Positions 33,119-41,832 of a DNA stretch of 64,000 nucleotides are shown here, piece by piece. The translations under genes and the position numbers were made by a program. A model generated the notes under the pieces. That model ran no database searches. It was not told the origin of the DNA and worked only from the letters and a program-made list of their open reading frames with translations. Origin of the DNA: Microbacterium sp. (GTDB lineage: Bacteria > Actinomycetota > Actinomycetes > Actinomycetales > Microbacteriaceae); the NCBI RefSeq assembly GCF_031180975.1, contig NZ_JAPSLI010000001.1:301521-365520 (forward strand), written 5' to 3'. Position 1 is the stretch's first letter. Every line of letters begins with the position of its first letter.

Positions 33119-34724
33119 CTGTACCGCCCGCCGTCCGCTTGGGCGCCGGCGTGACGACCGTCTCGTCGCCGAACAGTTCCTGCAGGGCGGCCTCGTCGTC
33201 GATCGCGTCGATCGGCTGCGGCGGCATCGCCACACTCGAGCGCCCGCGCCGCGCCTGCGGGCGCCGGGAGCGAGATTTCGGCCGGGACGCAGTCGGGGTC
33301 TTCTTCGGCTCGGCCGGCGGCTGCTCCTCGGCCTCCGGGGTCTCAGCGTGCCGGGAGCGGTACTGGTATGCGTAGTTCTTCGCCCCGGCGCCGGTCAGCG
33401 GGGCGCGGTTGAGCACGACGCCGAGTAGACGCCCACTCACCTTCTCGAGTGCGCTGAACGCCTTCTCCACGAGGTCGTAGGTGGTCTTGCCGACGGTGAC
33501 GACGAGGATCGCACCGTCGGCCTGATGCGTGAGGATCGCGCCGTCGGTCACTGGCAGCAGCGGCGGAGCGTCGATGATGACGATGGCGTGCTGCGCCAAC
33601 TCGTCGAGCACCGCCCGCATGCGCGCCGAGCCGAGCAGCTCGCTGGGGTTCGGCGGGATGGTCCCCGCGCCGAGCACGACCAGACCGGGGGATTTCGGTG
33701 CGCGCTGCAGCACCTCGATGAGCTCGGCGCGGCCCGCGAGCACGTCGGTGAGACCGGCGCCCGGCACCAGGCCCATCGTGTTCGCCACCGTCGGACGACG
33801 CAGATCACCGTCGACGAGGGCCACGTGCTCGCCGTTGGCCGCGAGAATCGCCGCGAGGTTGGCCGCGACCGTGGACTTGCCTTCTCCGGGCAGCGGGCTG
33901 GTGACCACGATCCGACGCGGCGGGTTGTCGACGTCCATGAACTGCAGGTTCGTGCGCATGGTCCGCAGCGACTCGGTCACCGCGAAGCCGGACTTCGAGT
34001 GGGTGTCGTTCGGGTCGATCAGACGCTGACCGGCGCCCATCGAGGTGACCTGCGGGATCGTGCCCAGAACCGAGACGCCCAGCCGCTGCTCGACGTCGTC
34101 GCCAGGCCGGATGCGCCGGTCAGAGATCGCGCGCATGATGGCGAACGCGATGCCGGCGCCGAGGCCGAGAAGCCCGCCGATCAGCAGCGAGGTCGTCGTG
34201 TCGGGGAAGGCGGGTGAGGTCGGCAGGGAGGCCGACTCCCCCAGGATCACGGTCACCGGCGCGGACCCCGGGGTTCCGTCACCGTCGTTCGTGTCGATCG
34301 TCACGATGAGGCCGTTCACCCACGCCTCGGCGAGCGCACGCGCCGACTCCGGCGTGGTCCCGGTCGCGGTGATCTTCAGGATCGCCGTCCCCTCCGGGTT
34401 CGTCACGCTGATGCGCCGGACCAGGTCCTCGGGTCGGGTGTCGAGGCCGAGCTCCTCGGCCGCGTGCTCGGCGACGGTGCGCCAGGTCGCCATGTCCACG
34501 AAGGTCGGCACCTTCGACTTCGCCAGGCTGTCATTGGCCGCGGGCGTGATCGCGGTGCCCTCCTCCGCGAGCAGCGTCGACTTGGCGAACCCGCTGGCGG
34601 ACGCCTCGTAGATCGGCGTCTGCATCTTCGTCCAGCCGTAGGCCGCCCCCAAGCCCACCGCCACCAGCAGGACGATCGCTATCGCGTGACGCCTCAACGC
34701 CAGGAAATAGTCGCGAAGCTCCAT
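33105..34724 (-). CDS. Wzc-type polysaccharide co-polymerase / bacterial tyrosine kinase (copy 2)
   Basis: 539 residues from ATG 34724 (MELRDYFLALRRHAIAIVLL). A Wzz domain lies between two membrane helices (about 13-32 and 175-195). The BY-kinase has SPLPGEGKSTVAANLA, VALVDGDLRRP and IVIIDAPPLLP. The C-terminus is unusual: after the tyrosine cluster NYAYQYRSR comes a roughly 90-residue Arg/Pro/Ser-rich tail (PKSRSRRPQARRGRSS), then an acidic end. The tail may recruit a partner. Last enzyme upstream of the GT-pyruvyl pair; the polymerase-ligase gene precedes it by 25 bases. Confidence 0.92.
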   Translation of the reverse strand: MELRDYFLALRRHAIAIVLLVAVGLGAAYGWTKMQTPIYEASASGFAKSTLLAEEGTAITPAANDSLAKSKVPTFVDMATWRTVAEHAAEELGLDTRPEDLVRRISVTNPEGTAILKITATGTTPESARALAEAWVNGLIVTIDTNDGDGTPGSAPVTVILGESASLPTSPAFPDTTTSLLIGGLLGLGAGIAFAIMRAISDRRIRPGDDVEQRLGVSVLGTIPQVTSMGAGQRLIDPNDTHSKSGFAVTESLRTMRTNLQFMDVDNPPRRIVVTSPLPGEGKSTVAANLAAILAANGEHVALVDGDLRRPTVANTMGLVPGAGLTDVLAGRAELIEVLQRAPKSPGLVVLGAGTIPPNPSELLGSARMRAVLDELAQHAIVIIDAPPLLPVTDGAILTHQADGAILVVTVGKTTYDLVEKAFSALEKVSGRLLGVVLNRAPLTGAGAKNYAYQYRSRHAETPEAEEQPPAEPKKTPTASRPKSRSRRPQARRGRSSVAMPPQPIDAIDDEAALQELFGDETVVTPAPKRTAGGTGDDG

Positions 34725-34749
34725 CCCCACCCCCGTGTGTTTGGACCGA

Positions 34750-36204
34750 TCATACGCGCGCCTCATCGCCGTGCGGCGACCTCTCGCGTGCGGCCGTGTG
34801 CTGCGCCCGCCGCAGCATCCGCTCCCGCGCCACCGTGGACGCGTGCACTCGCCCCACCGGACGCCGTGGCCGCCGGACGTTCCTGAACCCGGCGGCGTCC
34901 CCGGTGTTCACCGCCAACGCCTGCGCGCCGAGGCAGATGCCGGCGATGAAGAACGGGATCGAGACGCCGGCCGACACCCAGAACAGGTCGAACTGGGTCT
35001 GCACGATGCGTGCCAGCACCGAGCCCAGAGCGAGCATCCCGAACCGGAGATCGAGGCGCCACAGCACCACCACGATGCCGATCCACATCACGATGAAGCC
35101 GGCCAGCCCCACCATGCCCGCCGACGCGACGACCTCGAGCTCGGCCTGCGGCGGCTGGAACGCGGCCGTGGGGTGCACGTACCAGTAGCGCAGGCCGTGC
35201 CCGAAGAACGGCGAATGCTTCCACAGGGCGTACACCTCCTGCATCCAGGCGAGCCGCTGGTAGACGGAGTTGAACCGGTTCTGCGACTCGATCTGTTCGA
35301 TCACGCTCTGCACGATCAGGATCGCGCCCGGCACGGCGATCACGGTGATCAGAAGCCAGTGCCGGGCCGCACCCTGCCGGATCACGAAGATGAGCAGCGC
35401 CACGAGGAATCCGACCATGGCCTGCCGCGACTGTGTGAGTGCCAGCGCGACCAGGAACAGCACCATGGCCGCGCGCGCCCACCGTTTGGGGATCTGCGCC
35501 CAGTCCGGGTTGACGTATGCGACGAACGCGGCGAACGCGAGCGCGCCGCCCGCGAAGTTCTTGTGCATCACCCACGGCCACTGCGGGTAGACGGCACCGA
35601 ACTGACCGGACAGCAGCATCGGGACCGCGGTGCCGATGGTGCCCACCGCGATGAGCGCCACCATGAGGTGGATCAGAATGAACGCCGTCCGCGCCTTGCC
35701 GGCGCGCCCGAGCGCCCAGCCGGCGAGGAGCGCGCCCGAGACCAGCAACCACGCGTGGAACCACTCCACCGTGTTCTGGATGAAGGGGTTCGCGATCACG
35801 GTGAACAGGGTCGCGAACTGGTAGACGAGGTTGAGCCGCAGCAGCGCCTTCAGCGGCGGGCTGATCTCGCGGTCGCCGAGGAACACCGCCGAGGCGAAGG
35901 CGGCGGCGAGCGCCGCGTCCGACACGGTGAGATCACCGGCGCCGAGGCCGACGCGTTCGGTGATGAACAGGGCGGGCGTGGCGAGCAGGGGGATCGCCAT
36001 CGGCTTCGCCGACGACAGCACCGCGCCGATGGTCAGCACGCCGATCGCGGCGGCTGTGACCGCGCCGTTGGTGATCCCGCGATCGAGCAGCAGGTAGGCA
36101 CCGATCGCGACACCGGCGGCGAAGAAGGTCCAGCGCCAGGCGTGCGCCCAGACGTCGCCGAGGCGCGCGAGTGCGTCGGTACGGCTCCGCAGCCCCAGCC
36201 CCAT
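34750..36204 (-). CDS. O-antigen ligase / Wzy-like polymerase family membrane protein
   Basis: 484 residues with about 11-12 membrane helices. A large outer loop (about 295-345) contains FNSVYQRLAWMQEVYALWKH and FFGHGLRYWYVHPTAAFQPPQAELEV; the RxxxW and H residues there match the Wzy_C/WaaL pattern. It could polymerise repeat units or join the chain to an acceptor. The C-terminal 45 residues are basic and cytoplasmic. It is first in a minus-strand run with wzc copy 2, and divergent from ugd across a 129-bp region. Confidence 0.85.
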   Translation of the reverse strand: MGLGLRSRTDALARLGDVWAHAWRWTFFAAGVAIGAYLLLDRGITNGAVTAAAIGVLTIGAVLSSAKPMAIPLLATPALFITERVGLGAGDLTVSDAALAAAFASAVFLGDREISPPLKALLRLNLVYQFATLFTVIANPFIQNTVEWFHAWLLVSGALLAGWALGRAGKARTAFILIHLMVALIAVGTIGTAVPMLLSGQFGAVYPQWPWVMHKNFAGGALAFAAFVAYVNPDWAQIPKRWARAAMVLFLVALALTQSRQAMVGFLVALLIFVIRQGAARHWLLITVIAVPGAILIVQSVIEQIESQNRFNSVYQRLAWMQEVYALWKHSPFFGHGLRYWYVHPTAAFQPPQAELEVVASAGMVGLAGFIVMWIGIVVVLWRLDLRFGMLALGSVLARIVQTQFDLFWVSAGVSIPFFIAGICLGAQALAVNTGDAAGFRNVRRPRRPVGRVHASTVARERMLRRAQHTAARERSPHGDEARV

Positions 36205-36333
36205 GTTCGCCCCCTCAAGCGTGAGTTCAGTATGTCACCGGGGCGCCGCCCTGCACAGCGTCAGGATCGTTCACCTCTGCGCCACTCCGATGGGGCATGA
36301 TGAGGGTTGTCGGCGCCTGGGGAAGAGGGACGT

Positions 36334-37644
36334 ATGCGACTGTCGGTGATCGGCTGCGGCTACCTGGGGGCCGTGCACGCGGCGGCGATGGCATCCATCG
36401 GCCACGAGGTGGTCGGTATCGACATCGACCCCGGCAAGGTCGCCGCGCTGTCCCGTGGCGAGGCGCCGTTCTTTGAACCGCGCCTGCCCGAGCTGCTGGA
36501 GGAGGGCGTCGGGTCGGGCCGTCTCGCCTTCACGACCGACATCTCCGCCGCTGCCGGGGCGGCCGTGCATTTCGTGGGGGTCGGCACTCCGCAGCAGCAG
36601 AGCGGCCACGCCGCCGACCTCAGCCACGTCGACGAGGCGTTCGACTCGCTGCTGCCGCACCTGCGACCCGGCGACGTCGTGGCGGGCAAGTCGACGGTGC
36701 CGGTGGGAACGGCCGCCGACCTGGCGGAGCGGGTGGCGACCACAGGGGCGACACTGGTGTGGAACCCGGAGTTCCTGCGCGAGGGCTGGGCCGTGCAGGA
36801 CACCATCGACCCCGACCGACTGGTCGTCGGCGTGCCGGAGGGCGACGAGGGCGAGCGCGCCGCCGGCATCCTGCGCGAGGTGTACCACCCGGCGGTCGCG
36901 AAGGGCACGCCGTTCATCATCACCGACTTCGCCACCGCCGAGCTCGTGAAGGTGGCGGCGAACGCGTTCCTCGCCACGAAGATCTCGTTCATCAACGCGA
37001 TGGCCGAGATCGCGGAGGTGACCGGCGCCGACGTGACGCTGCTCGCCGACGCGATCGGCCACGACGTGCGCATCGGCCGCCGCTTCCTCGGCGCCGGCAT
37101 CGGTTTCGGCGGCGGATGCCTGCCCAAGGACATCCGCGCGTTCGCGGCCCGCGCCGAGGAGCTCGGGCGGCGCGAATCGGTCAGCTTCCTGCGCGAAGTG
37201 GATGCCATCAATCTGCGCCGCCGCGACCGCGCGGTGCAGCTGGTCATCGACGGGCTCGGCGGCAGCGTGTTCGGCAAGCGGGTCGCCGTACTCGGCGCCG
37301 CGTTCAAGCCGTTCAGCGACGACGTGCGCGACTCCCCCGCCCTGGACGCGGCGGTGCGGCTGCGCGGCCTGGGCGCCGACGTGGTGGTCACCGATCCGCA
37401 GGCCATCGAGAACGCCCGGCGACTGCACCCGCAGCTGACCTACATCGCCGACCGCGACGAGGCGCTGCGCGACGCCGACGCGGTGCTGCTGGTCACCGAG
37501 TGGGACGAGTACCGGCGGCAGCTCACTCCCGAGCACGCGGCGTCGCTCACCCGCGGCCGGGTCGTCGTCGACGGCCGCAACTCGTACGACCCGAAGGCGT
37601 GGCGGGCGGCCGGCTGGACCTATTTCGGCATGGGGCGACCGTAG
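36334..37644 (+). CDS. ugd: UDP-glucose 6-dehydrogenase
   Basis: 436 residues from ATG 36334 (MRLSVIGCGYLGAVHAAAMA, the NAD-binding Rossmann loop); an earlier in-frame start at 36307 lies in the leader. The catalytic Cys is in GGGCLPKDI at about residue 262, and FLATKISFINAMAEIAEVTG is typical. It oxidises UDP-glucose to UDP-glucuronic acid, giving an acidic sugar for the polymer. A GT gene follows with a one-base overlap (TAGTG). Confidence 0.94.
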   Translation: MRLSVIGCGYLGAVHAAAMASIGHEVVGIDIDPGKVAALSRGEAPFFEPRLPELLEEGVGSGRLAFTTDISAAAGAAVHFVGVGTPQQQSGHAADLSHVDEAFDSLLPHLRPGDVVAGKSTVPVGTAADLAERVATTGATLVWNPEFLREGWAVQDTIDPDRLVVGVPEGDEGERAAGILREVYHPAVAKGTPFIITDFATAELVKVAANAFLATKISFINAMAEIAEVTGADVTLLADAIGHDVRIGRRFLGAGIGFGGGCLPKDIRAFAARAEELGRRESVSFLREVDAINLRRRDRAVQLVIDGLGGSVFGKRVAVLGAAFKPFSDDVRDSPALDAAVRLRGLGADVVVTDPQAIENARRLHPQLTYIADRDEALRDADAVLLVTEWDEYRRQLTPEHAASLTRGRVVVDGRNSYDPKAWRAAGWTYFGMGRP

Positions 37645-38747
37645 TGACGGGACTCCTCGTCCACGAATGGATCGAGTCGTCCGGCGGCGCGGAGAACGTG
37701 CTCGAGACGATGGCGAGGGCGTTCCCGGATGCCGGCATCCGCTGCCTGTGGAACGACGCACCGCACCGGTTCGCGCAGCGCGACGTCCGCGAGACGTGGT
37801 TGGCGGGCACGCCGCTGCGCCACCACAAGGCGCTCGCACTGCCGTTCATGATCCCGACGTGGCGGCGGCTGCGCGCCGACGCCGACTGGATGCTGGTCAG
37901 CTCGCACTTGTTCGCCCATCACGCCCGGCTGGCCGGACGCGATGTGCCGAAGTTCGTGTACGCGCACACACCGGCGCGCTACATCTGGAACCCCGAGCTG
38001 GACAGCCGCGGTGATCCTGTCGCGGTGCGCGCCGTGGCTCCTCTACTGCGCCGGATCGACCGCCGCCGGGCGCAGGAGGCGACCGCGATCGCGGCCAACA
38101 GCGCATTCGTGCGCGATCGGATCCGCCGTGCGTGGGACCGTGATGCGACGGTCATCCACCCGCCGGTGGCGGTGGAGCGGATCATGTCGCGGCCGGATTG
38201 GCGCACCGAGGTCACCGGCGACGCCGAGTGCCGCGTGTTGGACGGGCTGCCGGAGACGTTCGTGCTCGGCGTCTCGCGGTTCGTGCCGTACAAGCGCCTC
38301 GACCTGGTGATCGAGTCGGCGGCGCGCGCGGGGCTGCCGGCGGTGGTCGCGGGCGGCGGACCCGACGAGGCGCGGCTGCGCGCCGCGGCGGCGAGCGCCG
38401 GGGTGCCGGTGCGGTTCGTGACCTCGCCGTCGACGGCGCTGCTGTACGCGTTGATGCAGCGAGCGGCCGTGTTCGTCTTCCCCGCCGTGGAGGACTTCGG
38501 CATCGTTCCCGTCGAGGCGCAGGCGGCCGGCACGCCCGTGGTCACCGGCCCGGTGGGTGGTCAGGTCGAGACATACACGCCCGGCGTCAGCGGAGTGACG
38601 GCCGAGGCGGCGGATGCCGGGGCGCTCGCCTCCGCGATCGAGTACGCTCTCTCCCTTGCACCCTTCGACCCCCGCACGGCCGTCGCGCGCTTCGGCGACG
38701 ACGTCTTCCTCACCCGCATCCGCTCCTTCGTGTCCCCCCATGCCTGA
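37644..38747 (+). CDS. Glycosyltransferase, GT4 type (WbaZ-like)
   Basis: 367 residues from GTG 37644. It opens TGLLVHEWIESSGGAENVLE and has SSHLFAHHARLAG, YAHTPARYIWNPELD (about 107-121), VLGVSRFVPYKRLDLVIE and VFVFPAVEDFGIVPVEAQAAGTPVVTG. The YxHTPxRYxW motif is characteristic of WbaZ-type GT4 enzymes. It may use the UDP-glucuronate from ugd or a mannose donor; the sequence does not decide. The stop overlaps the next start by 8 bases. Confidence 0.88.
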   Translation: MTGLLVHEWIESSGGAENVLETMARAFPDAGIRCLWNDAPHRFAQRDVRETWLAGTPLRHHKALALPFMIPTWRRLRADADWMLVSSHLFAHHARLAGRDVPKFVYAHTPARYIWNPELDSRGDPVAVRAVAPLLRRIDRRRAQEATAIAANSAFVRDRIRRAWDRDATVIHPPVAVERIMSRPDWRTEVTGDAECRVLDGLPETFVLGVSRFVPYKRLDLVIESAARAGLPAVVAGGGPDEARLRAAAASAGVPVRFVTSPSTALLYALMQRAAVFVFPAVEDFGIVPVEAQAAGTPVVTGPVGGQVETYTPGVSGVTAEAADAGALASAIEYALSLAPFDPRTAVARFGDDVFLTRIRSFVSPHA

Positions 38748-39336
38748 CCCCGACGACTGGTTCTCCGAACTCTTCGGGGACCCCGAGAAACGCTGGGTCC
38801 CTGAGTCGGGCCCACGCGCCCCCGAGGCTCCGGACGGCGCTCAGCGCCGGCCGGAGTGGGGCGCGGGGATCGAAGGGCCCCAGCCGCACCGCCCCGCCCA
38901 AGACCCCCTCCTCTTCCTCCCCCGCTTCATGCTCGTCCCCTACGCCGTGGTCCTCCTGCTGCTGACCTGGCTCCCCGGCGAGCAGGCCTCGGTGGCGACG
39001 GGAATCGTCAACCGCATCGCGCGCTTCCTCGCGGCCCGCGACATCGTGCCCTACTCCCTCGGCTATCCGATGCTCGAGTTCCTCGCCAACATCGCTCTGT
39101 TCGTCCCGCTCGGCCTGCTGCTCGCGGCCGGATGGCCGCGCCTGCCCTGGTGGAGCATCGCGGCGACCGGCCTCGCGACCACCGTGACCATCGAGGCCGT
39201 GCAGATCCTGATCCCGTCGAGGTACCCGTCGTTCTCCGACCTGGTCGCGAACACGCTCGGCGGCATCATCGGCTGGACCGTCGTCGCTGTGGTGCGCACT
39301 CTTGCCCAGTGGTCTCGCCGTACGCTGGAGGAATGA
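38740..39336 (+). CDS. VanZ-like membrane protein
   Basis: 198 residues from ATG 38740. A polar, Pro-rich N-terminal region (1-60) is followed by four membrane helices; FLANIALFVPLGLLLAAG and VTIEAVQILIPSRYPSFSDLVANTLGGIIGW form the VanZ signature. VanZ-like proteins are common in Gram-positive envelope loci, with no settled function. Part of the N-terminal region (about 38774-38814) is encoded by sequence resembling the intergenic GGGTCCCTGAG...GGGCCC repeat. The stop overlaps the phosphatase start (ATGA). Confidence 0.85.
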   Translation: MPDPDDWFSELFGDPEKRWVPESGPRAPEAPDGAQRRPEWGAGIEGPQPHRPAQDPLLFLPRFMLVPYAVVLLLLTWLPGEQASVATGIVNRIARFLAARDIVPYSLGYPMLEFLANIALFVPLGLLLAAGWPRLPWWSIAATGLATTVTIEAVQILIPSRYPSFSDLVANTLGGIIGWTVVAVVRTLAQWSRRTLEE

Positions 39337-40076
39337 GCGATCCCGACGGCGACACCGTGCCGCGCATGAGCCGCCGAGAGCTGCGTCAGCTGCGCGAGGC
39401 GCTGCCCGATGCCCCTCCTCAGCCGCAGTCTCCCGGTCTGTTCCCGCCGGCCCAGCCCAGCATCCCGACCCCGGCGGCCCACCCGGCCGCCGCCACCATC
39501 CTCACGGTCTGCACCGGCAACATCTGCCGCTCCCCCATGGCCGAGGCGCTGCTGCGCGCCCGGCTGCGCGACCTCGGCGTGCGCGTGCACAGCGCGGGCA
39601 CGCACGCGCTGGTCGGGCACGCCATGACCGAGCAGGCCCTCGCACTCGCGACCCGGTTCGGCGCCGCCGAGACCGACGCCCGCGGGCACGCTGCGCGGCT
39701 GCTCACCGAGGCGATCCTGACCGAGAGCGACCTGGTGCTGGCGATGACGCGCGAGCACCGCTCCTACATCGTCCAGCTCGCCCCTTCGCTGCTGCGGCGC
39801 GCGTTCACGGTGCGCGAGTTCGCGCGGTTGGCCGCCACGCTGTCCGACGCGCAGATCCGCAGCGCCGCCGACGCAACGGGCTCCGCCGCCGGCGACCGCC
39901 TGCGCGCGCTGGCGGCGCTCGTCGGCGGACAACGCGGACTGGTGCTGGCGCAGGCCGACGAGGACGACGTGATCGACCCGTACCGCCGTTCGCAGGAGAC
40001 CTACGAGCTCTCCGCTTCGCAGCTGGGCCCGGCCATCGATCAGGTGGAGCGCGCCGTGCGCGCCGCGCTGGAATGA
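39333..40076 (+). CDS. Low-molecular-weight protein-tyrosine phosphatase with N-terminal extension, second copy
   Basis: 247 residues from ATG 39333. The catalytic loop is CTGNICRS at about residues 60-67 and the acid loop is DDVIDPYRRS. The 55-residue Pro-rich N-terminal extension and the insertion before the DPY loop are shared with the copy at 8291, so the two are recent paralogues of one special subtype. It probably reverses tyrosine phosphorylation of one of the Wzc-type kinases. Confidence 0.88.
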   Translation: MSDPDGDTVPRMSRRELRQLREALPDAPPQPQSPGLFPPAQPSIPTPAAHPAAATILTVCTGNICRSPMAEALLRARLRDLGVRVHSAGTHALVGHAMTEQALALATRFGAAETDARGHAARLLTEAILTESDLVLAMTREHRSYIVQLAPSLLRRAFTVREFARLAATLSDAQIRSAADATGSAAGDRLRALAALVGGQRGLVLAQADEDDVIDPYRRSQETYELSASQLGPAIDQVERAVRAALE

Positions 40077-40083
40077 GGCGCTG

Positions 40084-41013
40084 ATGCTGGTGCCGGGCAA
40101 AGACGACGTACGCGTCATCGCTGCGCATCGGGTGCGCGGAACCGCGGGTGCGCCGCGCATCACGACCAGACAGCGCGTGTGCGGCAGCGTCACCATCTGG
40201 ACCATCGAGACGGACGCGGCCGAGTACCAGGTGCAGCCCGAGCCCGACGACGACCAGTTCTTCACCTTCGCGTTCATCGAGTCGGGCCGCGTGCTGTCGA
40301 AGTTCCACGACGAGCCCTGGCGCAACATCGGTCCGTCGCTCGTCATCGCCCCGGAGGGGCTCGAACGTCGGCTGCGGTTCGAGGGCACGTGCCGCTTGAC
40401 CGTCGCGAAGGTGCCGAAATCCGCGATCGCCGGCTTCGTGACGGAGCTCCCCGGTTCGGCACGCGTGCTCGAGGACCAGCGGCTGCTCGATCGTGCGCTG
40501 CTCGCCTTCCTCACCGCCGTGATGGATGCCGAGGGCGAAGGCTCAGCCATCGACCGCTACGCGATCGAACACCTCGTGCTGGAGATGTGCGGAGCGATTC
40601 TGCTTGATCGTCTGGGGACGGTGTGGGCGCAGGGCAATCCCGCGGCGGCGCTGCGCGACCGTGCGCTGGCGGTAATCGCCCAGCAGTGCGAGGACTCCGA
40701 CCTCACGCCCGAGCGGGTCGCGAAGGCGGTGCAGTCGTCGCTGCGGCATCTGCAGTCGCTGTTCGCGGATGCCGGCACGACGGTCGCCGGCGAGATCCGC
40801 CGGCATCGGGCACGGCTCGCCCGTGCGACCCTGCTGGACAGCCGCTACGACGTGCTGTCGGTGGAGCAGGTCGCGCAGCGCTCCGGGTTCCGCAACACGA
40901 TGAGCCTGCGGCGTGCGCTGCACGAGATCTACGGCACCGGTCCCCGCGAGCTGCGGCGGTGCCGCGGCGGCGAGGTGTCCGGCGTCGCGCAGGGCACCGA
41001 TCTCCCCGCGTAG
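40084..41013 (+). CDS. AraC-family transcriptional regulator
   Basis: The 309-residue protein has an AraC-binding-like N-terminal sensor domain (1-180) and a C-terminal double helix-turn-helix. It includes SVEQVAQRSGFRNTMSLRRALHEIYGTGPRELRR (about 260-293), the family signature. It follows the phosphatase by 7 bases and precedes the Tat-protein gene, whose 164-bp upstream region holds a promoter-like sequence and a hairpin. It may regulate that gene or the whole locus; no operator is identifiable. Confidence 0.85.
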   Translation: MLVPGKDDVRVIAAHRVRGTAGAPRITTRQRVCGSVTIWTIETDAAEYQVQPEPDDDQFFTFAFIESGRVLSKFHDEPWRNIGPSLVIAPEGLERRLRFEGTCRLTVAKVPKSAIAGFVTELPGSARVLEDQRLLDRALLAFLTAVMDAEGEGSAIDRYAIEHLVLEMCGAILLDRLGTVWAQGNPAAALRDRALAVIAQQCEDSDLTPERVAKAVQSSLRHLQSLFADAGTTVAGEIRRHRARLARATLLDSRYDVLSVEQVAQRSGFRNTMSLRRALHEIYGTGPRELRRCRGGEVSGVAQGTDLPA

Positions 41014-41063
41014 AACAGTTTGCGCAGGTATAGCGCACAATGCGCGGAAAACCTGCACGCGGC

Positions 41064-41092
41064 CTGAATGACGCCCGACCGTTCCCTATGTT
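41064..41092 (+). promoter_or_regulatory. Putative promoter of the Tat-protein/MauE operon
   Basis: CTGAAT (41064-41069), 17 bases, then TATGTT (41087-41092). The -10 matches the consensus in four of six positions and the -35 less well. It is located 86 bases before the ATG, followed by the hairpin at 41107. Confidence 0.35.
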
Positions 41093-41106
41093 GATCCTCA
41101 GGAGAG

Positions 41107-41123
41107 GCTCTGGGGGACAGAGC
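41107..41123 (+). promoter_or_regulatory. G-loop hairpin in the leader of the Tat-protein gene (copy 2)
   Basis: GCTCTG and CAGAGC enclose GGGGA in the 5' leader, 54 bases before the start. It resembles the TGGGG-loop hairpins before the first Tat gene and the phosphosugar transferase. Confidence 0.45.
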
Positions 41124-41177
41124 ATGTCGCCTCTCTCGCACTACACATCATTTCGTGTTTACACAGGAGGGTCGTCA

Positions 41178-41816
41178 ATGACCGAAGAGAACAAGGGCCT
41201 CACCCGCCGTACCGTCGTCAAGGGTGCCGCCTGGTCCGTCCCCGTCATCGCAGTCGCTGTCGGGACTCCGCTGGCATCCGCGAGCGTTGCCCCGTTCAAC
41301 GCGACGGTGACCGCGAACTGCAGCAACGACTACGACCTCTCGGTGCTCGAGGGCATCGTGGGCAGCGGCCTGCTCGGCACGGTGCAGGCAGCGCTCGGCC
41401 TGCTCGGCATCACCCCCGGCGCCACGCGCGGCTTCACGATCACCGCGACCACGGGCACCATCCCGGCCGGCACGCAGTACACCCTGCAGGACCCGAACGC
41501 GATCCTCACGATCGGCGGTCTCGAGACGGTTCTGGCCGCTCACGCAATCGGCGTCGTCGCGACGGCGGGCGGCTACACGCTGACCCTCTCCAACCCGATC
41601 CCCGAGGGCAGCTCGGTGTTCGTCGACCTGTACGACGCGATCGTCAACGTCGGCGCGCTCAGCAGCCTGACGCTGACCCAGGTGCAGTCCGACGCGAACA
41701 ACGGTGACAACAGCGCCACCGCCAGCACGCTCCTCGCTGCAGCGGTCGACCTCGGCACGCTCGGCATTCCGCTGGTTGACGGTTCGCTGGCCGTCCAGAC
41801 CTGCGATCTGATCTGA
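41178..41816 (+). CDS. Tat-exported small protein of unknown function (copy 2)
   Basis: 212 residues from ATG 41178 with a perfect AGGAGG 7 bases upstream, so probably highly expressed. The signal TRRTVVKGAAWSVPVIAVAV has the twin arginines; cleavage is likely near ASAS. The mature part is a Thr/Gly/Asn-rich, beta-like domain with only two cysteines (TANCSND and QTCDLI), spaced like a single disulfide. No homologous fold recognised. The MauE-thioredoxin gene starts 16 bases after the stop, suggesting it oxidises this protein. The signal closely matches that of the protein at 25227. Confidence 0.78.
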   Translation: MTEENKGLTRRTVVKGAAWSVPVIAVAVGTPLASASVAPFNATVTANCSNDYDLSVLEGIVGSGLLGTVQAALGLLGITPGATRGFTITATTGTIPAGTQYTLQDPNAILTIGGLETVLAAHAIGVVATAGGYTLTLSNPIPEGSSVFVDLYDAIVNVGALSSLTLTQVQSDANNGDNSATASTLLAAAVDLGTLGIPLVDGSLAVQTCDLI

Positions 41817-41832
41817 CGCTAGTCTGAGGTTC